64,000 nt of DNA, taken from the NCBI RefSeq assembly GCF_003688895.1, contig NZ_REFV01000013.1:1-64000 (forward strand), written 5' to 3'. Positions 34,796 to 43,140 of the stretch are shown here, piece by piece. The stretch's first letter is position 1. Every line of letters begins with the position of its first letter. The stretch is from Dokdonia sinensis. GTDB taxonomy: Bacteria; Bacteroidota; Bacteroidia; Flavobacteriales; Flavobacteriaceae. The notes beneath the pieces are model-generated. The model made no database searches. It saw only the letters and a program-made list of their open reading frames with translations, and was not told the DNA's origin. A program made the position numbers and the translations under genes.

Positions 34796-36103
34796 TTAAC
34801 TCCTTAGCAAATAATTTTTTAAATCCGCATAGCTATTTGCGTTTATGGATTCCTTTTTAGCATCCATTAAAACAGCAATTTGTTTAGGAAGATCTGTTAT
34901 CTTTCCCACCACTGGCTCTACAGCGGGAAGAAATTTAACAGGATGAGCCGTCTCTAGAAAAACTCCATAAGCATCAGGTTCATTTTTGAGGTAATCCTTT
35001 AGTCCAAGATAACCTACCGCTCCGTGAGGATCTGCGGTGTACTCTAAATTACTATAAATGTGACGCATCGCACCTCGCGTTTGTGCGTCACAATATGAAA
35101 AAGAGGTAAATTTTTCAGAAAGTAAATTTTTATCGTTTTCAAACAACTGTAAAACTCGAATAAAATTACTCGGATCGCTTACATCCATAGCATTACTTAT
35201 GGTTGCAACCGTAGGAGCTGGTCTATATTTTCCAGACTCCATAAACCGCGGAATAGTAGTATTGCTATTTACAGCTGCAACAAATTGTTTTACTGGCATC
35301 CCCATAAGGTGCGCTACCATTCCCGCACATATATTCCCAAAATTTCCACTAGGCACAGAAAATACCAAATTGTCTGATTTTCCTTGTTCTTTGAGTTTTT
35401 TAAAAGCAAAGAGATAATACAGAGACTGCGGCAACCAGCGTGCAATATTGATGCTATTGGCAGATGTAAGCTGGCGCTTATTCGTAATGGCTTCATCTAA
35501 GAAAGCTCTTTTGACCATTGCCTGACAATCATCAAAGTTACCGTCTACCTCTAGCGCCGTGATGTTTTCTCCCAGCGTTGTGAGTTGCTTTTCTTGAACT
35601 TCAGAGACTTTTCCAGAAGGGTAGAGGATGACCACTTTTATTCCAGGAACTTTATAGAAGCCTCGAGCAACGGCACCGCCTGTGTCGCCACTTGTTGCCA
35701 CAAGTACAGTCACTTCTTCTTGTTGCTTGTTTTTCTCAAGAAAATAGCCAAGACATCTTGCCATAAAACGAGCACCCACATCCTTAAAAGCCATTGTAGG
35801 TCCGTGAAAAAGCTCTAGCGTAGCAACGTTTTTCTCTAACTCAACGAGAGGAAATTCAAAAGAAAGGACATCAGCGATAATTTCTGTTAAGGAATCGTCA
35901 TCTATGGTGTCACCTACAAAAGGTTTCATTGCTGTGTACGCAATTTCATCTTTGGATAAATGCTCTATATTCTCCCAAAATGACACTGGTAACTTAGGAA
36001 TGGATTCAGGAAAATACAATCCTTTATCTGGCGCAATCCCGCGGATTACGGCTTCGTCAAAGGTAACGGCAGGGGCTTTTTTATTTAGGCTATAGTATTT
36101 CAT
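34796..36103 (-). CDS. thrC: Threonine synthase
   Basis: 435 residues. A PLP enzyme that turns O-phosphohomoserine into threonine, the last step of the pathway. The PLP lysine is in LFHGPTMAFKDVGARF, with VATSGDTGGAVARGF and the phosphate-binding VFSVPSGNFGNICAG. I place the start at 36103 (MKYYSLNKKAP, as in homologues). An open extension to 36154 is encoded by the repeat at 36107-36152 and gives an unlikely arginine/proline tail. It is the last gene of the thr operon. Confidence 0.94.
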   Translation of the reverse strand: MKYYSLNKKAPAVTFDEAVIRGIAPDKGLYFPESIPKLPVSFWENIEHLSKDEIAYTAMKPFVGDTIDDDSLTEIIADVLSFEFPLVELEKNVATLELFHGPTMAFKDVGARFMARCLGYFLEKNKQQEEVTVLVATSGDTGGAVARGFYKVPGIKVVILYPSGKVSEVQEKQLTTLGENITALEVDGNFDDCQAMVKRAFLDEAITNKRQLTSANSINIARWLPQSLYYLFAFKKLKEQGKSDNLVFSVPSGNFGNICAGMVAHLMGMPVKQFVAAVNSNTTIPRFMESGKYRPAPTVATISNAMDVSDPSNFIRVLQLFENDKNLLSEKFTSFSYCDAQTRGAMRHIYSNLEYTADPHGAVGYLGLKDYLKNEPDAYGVFLETAHPVKFLPAVEPVVGKITDLPKQIAVLMDAKKESINANSYADLKNYLLRS

Positions 36104-36106
36104 TTT

Positions 36107-36152
36107 GTCATTTCTGCGAACCTGCCTGCCGGCAGGCAGGGGCGGAAATCTC
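36107..36152. repeat. Composite palindrome (C with B inside) upstream of thrC
   Basis: Read on the minus strand the outer repeat is GAGATTTCCGCC...TTCGCAGAAATGAC. A 20-base perfect palindrome of family B sits inside at 36121-36140, directly before TTCGC. The outer repeat recurs upstream of thrA at 40176-40227 with a different insert. Family B also splits a palindrome A copy in tilS. Confidence 0.85.
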
Positions 36153-36230
36153 ACCGAGAGAATCCCAAACTCCTTGTTTATTGTTCTACCGAAGTAGATA
36201 GATTATTAATTCAATTTTCTTATTTCAATT

Positions 36231-36275
36231 CAGACCTACTAGGAGCGCGTCGTGGCGGGAACATCTCGCAGGTCG
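36231..36275. repeat. Fragment of a further palindromic repeat between thrB and thrC
   Basis: CAGACCTACTAGG at 36231-36243 and CTCGCAGGTCG at 36265-36275 look like the two arms of a dispersed Bacteroidota repeat. A GC-rich stretch (36244-36264) lies between, possibly another insert. No gene is encoded. Confidence 0.5.
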
Positions 36276-36277
36276 AC

Positions 36278-37207
36278 TTAACCAATCACCCGACACCCTT
36301 CACCATTAATTCGGCTAGAATAACTGTCTACTTTTAGACCATTACTTATATATAATGCAACGCTTTCGGTGAGGTAGTTTTCTATGTCCGCTTCCGCGAA
36401 AGCGAGACAAAACATACTAGGCCCGCTTCCAGAAATCCCGTGTGCAATGCACGAATTTTTCTCCGAAATATGCTTCACTTCATCAAAATGGGGAATGAGC
36501 TGTTTCCTATGAGGAGTGACCAGAGCATCCTTAAGACTTTCCTGAAAAAGTTCTTTGTCCCACTCGTATAATGAAGCTACAAAACTTGCCAGCGACTGCG
36601 ACTGTGCGATCGCATCTGCCAGCGGAACCTGTTTGGGTAGTATCGCGCGTGCCTCCTTGGTTTTAATGGTAATGTGTGGATGCAAAATCCCGACATAAAC
36701 GGTGTCCATAGGAGGAAGAGCAATTATTTTAAACGGGTCATAACCTGTTACCAGTGTTGTCCCACCATAAATACAAGGCGCAACATTGTCTGCGTGTTCA
36801 TTTCCACTAGCGAGTGCTTCGCCCTTCATCGCATAACGTGTCAATTCAAGATTGTTGAGGGGATTTTCCAGAAACTGATTAATCCCAAAAACAGCTCCTG
36901 CCGCGCTCGCACTGCTGCTACCTATACCAGAGCCGGAGCGTATCTTTTTATGTATTTCTATCTCGACTCCAAAATCTGCGCTCACGGCTTCGAGCATCGC
37001 ATTCCCCGCAACGCCTGCAACATTCTCGTGGGCTTCCATCGGAAGTTTTTCTCCTGTGATTTTTGTAATGGTGACACCTTTGGTTTTGGTTTTTCGGAAA
37101 ACCATTTCGTCACCTATGCCCTCGAGTGCAAATCCCAGAGCGTCAAAACCACAGTTTACATTTGCAACCGTGGCAGGGCAGAAGATTTTAATACTTTTAG
37201 AATTCAT
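36278..37207 (-). CDS. thrB: Homoserine kinase
   Basis: 309-residue GHMP kinase phosphorylating homoserine with ATP. The N-terminal FCPATVANVNCGFDALGFAL and the ATP loop GSGIGSSSASAAGAVFG are clear, with the C-terminal GISGSGPSMFCLA. A degenerate palindrome A at 36389-36404 encodes AFAEA (one base off), between two surface segments. The gene is separated from thrA by a four-helix-bundle gene and heptamer repeats, unlike the compact thrABC of many bacteria. Confidence 0.95.
   Translation of the reverse strand: MNSKSIKIFCPATVANVNCGFDALGFALEGIGDEMVFRKTKTKGVTITKITGEKLPMEAHENVAGVAGNAMLEAVSADFGVEIEIHKKIRSGSGIGSSSASAAGAVFGINQFLENPLNNLELTRYAMKGEALASGNEHADNVAPCIYGGTTLVTGYDPFKIIALPPMDTVYVGILHPHITIKTKEARAILPKQVPLADAIAQSQSLASFVASLYEWDKELFQESLKDALVTPHRKQLIPHFDEVKHISEKNSCIAHGISGSGPSMFCLAFAEADIENYLTESVALYISNGLKVDSYSSRINGEGCRVIG
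36389..36404. repeat. Palindrome A copy, one mismatch, coding, frame AFAEA
   Basis: 15 of 16 bases, so the core TTTCGCGAAA is broken and it is not counted among the 25. It lies in thrB. Confidence 0.8.
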
Positions 37208-37223
37208 TTAAAATATTGATTTT

Positions 37224-37307
37224 AATCACAAATCACAAATCACAAATCACAAATCACGAATCACAAATCACAAATCGCAAATCACGAATCACAAATTACA
37301 AATCGCA
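37224..37307. repeat. Tandem heptamer tract AAATCAC (about 12 units)
   Basis: Seven-base units, mostly AAATCAC with variants GAATCAC, AAATCGC and AAATTAC, run between the thrB start and the four-helix-bundle stop. Matching heptamers in the opposite orientation lie on the other side of that gene at 37683-37715. The tract may vary in copy number between strains. Confidence 0.9.
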
Positions 37308-37318
37308 AAAATTTAGTT

Positions 37319-37675
37319 TTAATTCTTTCTTTTTTCGATGATTGATGAAAAAATTCGTTTTAGTTCATCTGCCTCTTTAATTAAATCACTTAGGATGTCT
37401 CTCTTATTTTCATTAAAGGGATTTCTGAGAAGTTTCAACCACAACACAGATTCCTTAGCTTCTTTACGACATATTTTTGCCCTAAAATTAAAATCTTTAT
37501 CGCTGAGGTGCTCATTGGCTTCAATATAATTTGCTGCTACGGATCCTGATGAACGTACAACCTGTTTCCCATCTTCGGTGTTCGGAATACTTTTGCCTAA
37601 ACTATAAATCAAAGTTCTCACCTCTTGAGCAAATAAAAAGGTTCTTTCTTCTAAGTCATAAGGTCTATTTTTCAT
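37319..37675 (-). CDS. Four-helix bundle protein (S23-like)
   Basis: 118 residues of the S23/four-helix-bundle family first seen inside 23S rRNA intervening sequences: LEERTFLFAQEVRTLIYSL, then VVRSSGSVAANYIEANEHLSD, FRAKICRKEAKESVLWLKLL and DELKRIFSSIIEKRK. The family has no settled biochemical role and is often seen as an extra gene between others, as if mobile. Here it sits between thrA and thrB inside a metabolic operon, flanked by inverted heptamer repeats, which supports the idea of a cassette. Length is normal. Confidence 0.9.
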   Translation of the reverse strand: MKNRPYDLEERTFLFAQEVRTLIYSLGKSIPNTEDGKQVVRSSGSVAANYIEANEHLSDKDFNFRAKICRKEAKESVLWLKLLRNPFNENKRDILSDLIKEADELKRIFSSIIEKRKN

Positions 37676-37682
37676 TTTATAA

Positions 37683-37715
37683 TTTGAGATTTGGAGTTTG
37701 TGATTTGTGATTTTT
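37683..37715. repeat. Inverted counterpart of the heptamer tract
   Basis: On the minus strand this reads AAATCACAAATCACAAACTC and then CAAATCTCAAATT, directly upstream of the four-helix-bundle ATG. It holds two heptamer units in the orientation opposite to the tract at 37224-37307, plus the CAAACTCC motif of the hairpin at 31588. Confidence 0.8.
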
Positions 37716-37720
37716 TTCTT

Positions 37721-40162
37721 TTAGTCCTGTCTCAACCTAATAATATCACTGAACAATCCGCTAGCAGTAACATCACCACCTGCGCCAGCTCCTTTAACAA
37801 TAAGTGGTTGTTCTGGATAACGTTCCGTGTAGAAAAGTACGATATTATCTGATCCTTCCAGATTATAAAACGGACTATCGGGACCCACTGATTGCAGTCC
37901 TACGCTAGATTTCCCATTATCAAGCTGCGCCACATACTTTAATCGTTCTCCTTTTGACGAAGCATCTGAGACCAGTTTTTCAAAATGAGATGCATCTTCT
38001 TTTAAAGTTTCAAAAAAGTGAGGTACGTCTGTGCTTTCAAGATTATTTTTAGTCAAGAATGGTGTATTTACGATGTCGTCCAGTTCAATGGCTTGCCCGC
38101 TCTCTCGTGCTAGGATGAGAATCTTGCGAGCGACATCCACACCGCTCAAGTCTATGCGGGGATCTGGCTCTGTGTAACCTTCATCTTTGGCTTGTTGTAC
38201 GACATCGTAAAAGCTGTCACCGCTCCTAAAATTATTAAATACAAAATTGAGACTTCCAGAAAGTACGGCCTGAATTTTTACAATGCGATCGCCAGAAGCA
38301 ATGAGATTTTGTAAGGTGTCAATAATAGGTAGACCTGCGCCTACATTAGTCTCAAACATAAACGGTGCGTTGTACTTTCGGCTCAAGCGTTTGAGGTTTG
38401 AGTAGTACGCATAGCTTCCCGCCGCCGCGATTTTATTACAGGCAACGACCGAAATGCTATTGCGCATATATTCCTCGTAGGCCATCGCCACTGGTTCGTT
38501 TGCTGTAATATCTACAAAAACGGAGTTGCGCTGATTAAGGGCGATTACGCTTTCGCGAAAGCGTAAGATGTCAGCATCTTCACCACCTGCAAGCTGTGAT
38601 TCCCAGTTATCTAAATCAATCGGTTCCTTAGAAACGAGCATTGTGCGGCTGTTTGAAAGTCCCATCACTCTTAAGTTGAGATTCAGGTTATCTCTAAGGA
38701 ATTTACGTTGTTGTTTTATCTGTGCGAGAAGGCGACCGCCCACATTTCCCACGCCCATTATGAACAGGTTAATTTGCTTTCGATTACCCTCAAAAAAGAC
38801 TTCGTGCAAGCTGTTTAATGCTTTCTTCACATCCTTCTCAGCAATTACTGCCGAAATATTTTTCTCACTCGCGCCCTGAGCAATCGCTCTGATATTCACA
38901 TTGTTCTTACCCAGTGTAGAAAACATTTTCCCAGAAATCCCCTGATGACTCTTCATAGATTCTCCCACGAGGGCGATTACGGCAAGTTCCGTCTCGACAA
39001 TGACAGGATCTATCCTGTGGAGAGAGAGTTCGTAGGCAAACTCAGTTTCTATTGCTGTTTTTGCTCGTAGCGCATCTGCCTCCATCACTCCTATGCATAT
39101 GCTGTGCTCGCTGGATGCTTGGGTGATTAATATAATATTCACTTGTTGTTGTGAGAGTACTTCAAAGAGTCGTTTTGATATTCCAGATGTGCCGACCATT
39201 CCAGCTCCTTCCAGCGTGAGCAAAGCGATATCGCTTATATGGGAGATTCCCTTAATGGGATTTCCGTTTGCTTGTTCTTGTTGTCCTATGCGCGTTCCAG
39301 CTTCTTCTGGAGCCATTGTGTTTTTAATGTAGATAGGGATATTCTTGCTTAGCGCAGGAACGATAGTAGGCGGGTAGAGGACTTTTGCGCCAAAATGCGA
39401 TAACTCCATCGCCTCGTGATAGGAAATATCGTTTATGGGTTTGGCCTGTTTTACAAGTTTAGGATTTGCAGAGAACATCCCACTTACATCGGTCCAAATT
39501 TCAAGTTGGTCTACGTTTAATGCCGCAGCAAGTATAGCGGCCGTAAAATCTGAACCACCGCGTCCTAAAGTACTGGTTTCTCCATCTCGTGTGCTTGCGA
39601 TAAAACCTCCTAGAATGGTGATTTTACTTTTACTTTCGGCAAAGTAGGAGGTAATATTTTGATTTGTTTCGGCATACAGAACACTTGCTTTTGTATGTTG
39701 CGCGTCCGTTTTTATAAGCGTCCGGCTGTCCTTGAGTTTTGCCTCGATGCCTTTGTGATTAAACGCTGCCGTGATAATCCTACTACTGGTCAATTCTCCG
39801 AAGGCCGCAAGTTTGTCTAAGGTTTTAGGAGATAGTTCATTAATAAGGAATATCCCATTCAACAAATCATCCAAGTGCGACATCAATTGACCTATGTCTG
39901 CTGTGACTAGGGTGTCTGTTGCTGTTAACGCTTTCGCGAAAGCGGTATGCTTCTGATGAATCTCTTGAAAGACATCTTTATAGGCTTCATCCTTTTGAGC
40001 GGCAAGAGTTCCAGCTTTTAGTAATAAATCTGTAATACCACCCACGGCAGAGACAACAACCGCAACTGGTTGCAGTTTGGATTGATTTGCAACAATGGCA
40101 ATGACCTTTTCTATATTTTCAACACTCCCTACAGAAGTGCCACCAAATTTTAATACGCGCAT
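37721..40162 (-). CDS. thrA: Bifunctional aspartokinase/homoserine dehydrogenase
   Basis: 813 residues: aspartokinase domain (MRVLKFGGTSVGS at the start, GRGGSDFTAAILAAAL), two ACT regulatory domains around 310-460 and homoserine dehydrogenase (IMGVGNVGGRLL, DITANEPVAMAYEEYMRN, GAGAGGDVTASGLFSDIIR). It makes aspartyl phosphate and later reduces aspartate semialdehyde to homoserine. I choose the start at 40162; the open extension to 40228 is the repeat at 40176-40227. Palindrome A copies encode RFRES (38548) and AFAKA (39929). A Thr/Ile-rich leader peptide upstream suggests attenuation control. Confidence 0.94.
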   Translation of the reverse strand: MRVLKFGGTSVGSVENIEKVIAIVANQSKLQPVAVVVSAVGGITDLLLKAGTLAAQKDEAYKDVFQEIHQKHTAFAKALTATDTLVTADIGQLMSHLDDLLNGIFLINELSPKTLDKLAAFGELTSSRIITAAFNHKGIEAKLKDSRTLIKTDAQHTKASVLYAETNQNITSYFAESKSKITILGGFIASTRDGETSTLGRGGSDFTAAILAAALNVDQLEIWTDVSGMFSANPKLVKQAKPINDISYHEAMELSHFGAKVLYPPTIVPALSKNIPIYIKNTMAPEEAGTRIGQQEQANGNPIKGISHISDIALLTLEGAGMVGTSGISKRLFEVLSQQQVNIILITQASSEHSICIGVMEADALRAKTAIETEFAYELSLHRIDPVIVETELAVIALVGESMKSHQGISGKMFSTLGKNNVNIRAIAQGASEKNISAVIAEKDVKKALNSLHEVFFEGNRKQINLFIMGVGNVGGRLLAQIKQQRKFLRDNLNLNLRVMGLSNSRTMLVSKEPIDLDNWESQLAGGEDADILRFRESVIALNQRNSVFVDITANEPVAMAYEEYMRNSISVVACNKIAAAGSYAYYSNLKRLSRKYNAPFMFETNVGAGLPIIDTLQNLIASGDRIVKIQAVLSGSLNFVFNNFRSGDSFYDVVQQAKDEGYTEPDPRIDLSGVDVARKILILARESGQAIELDDIVNTPFLTKNNLESTDVPHFFETLKEDASHFEKLVSDASSKGERLKYVAQLDNGKSSVGLQSVGPDSPFYNLEGSDNIVLFYTERYPEQPLIVKGAGAGGDVTASGLFSDIIRLRQD
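38548..38563. repeat. Palindrome A copy, coding, frame RFRES
   Basis: Perfect 16-mer extended to a 22-base perfect palindrome (TTA/TAA flanks), in the homoserine dehydrogenase part of thrA. Confidence 0.95.
39929..39944. repeat. Palindrome A copy, coding, frame AFAKA
   Basis: Perfect 16-mer in the aspartokinase part of thrA (TAFAKALTATD), in a helical insert region. Confidence 0.95.
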
Positions 40163-40175
40163 AAATACTTTTTTT

Positions 40176-40227
40176 GTCATTTCCGTCCTTCGGCTATCGC
40201 TCAGGATAAACTCTGGTGGAAATCTCA
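40176..40227. repeat. Composite palindrome (C with D inside) upstream of thrA
   Basis: On the minus strand the outer part is GAGATTTCCACC...GGAAATGACAAA, matching the repeat upstream of thrC. The insert contains ATCCTGAGCGATAGCCGAAG, a different palindrome (family D) from the one at thrC. It lies in the untranslated leader between the attenuator and the thrA start. Confidence 0.8.
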
Positions 40228-40249
40228 TAAGTAACTCAGAATAATGTGT

Positions 40250-40275
40250 TTGAAAGAAAGCTCGAAAAAACGAGC
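40250..40275 (-). terminator. Candidate attenuator hairpin of the thr operon
   Basis: On the minus strand GCTCG-TTTTTT-CGAGC (40275-40260) is followed by TTTCTTTCA. The 5' arm overlaps CGTTGCT (plus 40273-40279), which can instead pair with AGCAACG inside the leader peptide gene (plus 40336-40342). Formation of this hairpin could thus depend on leader translation. A second small hairpin, CCCCATTGGGG plus TTTT, lies at 40306-40316. Which one acts is not settled. Confidence 0.5.
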
Positions 40276-40299
40276 AACGGAATGGATGATATGTAACAC

Positions 40300-40374
40300 T
40301 TAAAACCCCAATGGGGTAATTGTAGCCGTCGTTATCGTTGCTAGTATAAAATTTATGTATGGTAATGGGTTCAT
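40300..40374 (-). CDS. thrL: Thr operon leader peptide (Thr/Ile-rich)
   Basis: A 24-codon frame from ATG at 40374 to TAA at 40300, upstream of thrA on the same strand. Codons 10-20 read ILATITTATIT, giving five threonine and four isoleucine codons in eleven; these are the amino acids that regulate the pathway. It ends PLGF at a small GC hairpin (40306-40316). The composition and place match leader peptides such as E. coli thrL, where stalling on Thr/Ile codons lets transcription continue. The symbol is by analogy. A promoter ending 9 bases upstream supports it. Confidence 0.7.
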   Translation of the reverse strand: MNPLPYINFILATITTATITPLGF

Positions 40375-40382
40375 ATCTGTGA

Positions 40383-40412
40383 CTAAAGTAGTGTTAATTC
40401 CTCACGTCGCAA
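40383..40412 (-). promoter_or_regulatory. Candidate promoter of the thr operon
   Basis: On the minus strand TTG at 40412-40410 and TACTTTAG at 40390-40383, spaced by 19 bases; the -7 box has one mismatch to TAnnTTTG. A start near 40376-40378 would leave almost no untranslated leader before the leader-peptide ATG. Confidence 0.5.
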
Positions 40413-40511
40413 GTGCGCAAGTTCATTTTTGAGAATATGGTAATCTGAGTCCTCAATATCCAGCCATTTTATGAATGATGTGGTTAGAATGTCCTTGCGT
40501 TGAAATATATA

Positions 40512-40547
40512 CAAAAAGAAAAAGCACCTGCGATTGCAGATGCTTTT
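40512..40547 (-). terminator. Terminator of icd
   Basis: On the minus strand AAGCATCTGC pairs with GCAGGTGCTT over a four-base loop, followed by TTTCTTTTTG. It starts about 25 bases after the icd stop. The rest of the 40163-40570 gap holds the thr leader described above. Confidence 0.8.
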
Positions 40548-40570
40548 CAATAGAAAATCTAATTTTTTAT

Positions 40571-42878
<2,308 letters not shown>

Positions 42879-42913
42879 CAGTAGGGGAGCATTATGGGTT
42901 TGTTAAGATAGTT

Positions 42914-42940
42914 GGGAGTTGGGAGTTGGGAGTGGGGAGG
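42914..42940 (+). other. G-tract array with G-quadruplex pattern upstream of icd
   Basis: Four G tracts of three or four bases with loops AGTT, AGTT and AGT fit the canonical intramolecular quadruplex pattern on the plus strand. It is also a short tandem repeat of GGGAGTT. It lies upstream of the icd promoter. The rest of the 42794-43140 gap holds a palindrome A copy and nothing else I recognise. Confidence 0.6.
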
Positions 42941-43029
42941 ACGCAAGCGGGCTTACTGCTAGTTTGTTGGAGTCTATTCAAGAATTCTTTGTGAAATATC
43001 ATTTTTAATCAAGGATGTTTGGGGATTAT

Positions 43030-43044
43030 GCTTTCGCGAAAGCG
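43030..43044. repeat. Palindrome A copy, intergenic, extended
   Basis: GCTTTCGCGAAAGCG within a 28-base palindrome (43023-43050) with a single mismatched pair, the longest extension in the window. Confidence 0.95.
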
Positions 43045-43140
43045 TAATCCATCCATTCTAGTCGTGAAAATATTTTAAAATCGACAAGTCTAAGCATCAG
43101 GAATATTTCTATTTTCCAATGTCATTTTTAAACCTTAAAA

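Noticed and set aside
36104-36154. Longer N-terminus for threonine synthase
   Set aside because: The added residues are encoded by a dispersed palindromic repeat and the protein family starts at KYYS.
37224-37307. Heptamer tract as a CRISPR array
   Set aside because: Units are seven bases with no spacers; it is a simple tandem repeat.
40163-40228. Longer N-terminus for thrA
   Set aside because: The extension is repeat sequence; aspartokinases begin at the LKFGGTSVGS strand.
40384-40513. A 43-codon minus-strand frame from a TTG, ending in HILKNELAHLRREELTLL
   Set aside because: It looks protein-like, but its start lies in the icd terminator tail and its end overlaps the proposed thr promoter. 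I could not recognise a family, so it may be a gene remnant or chance.
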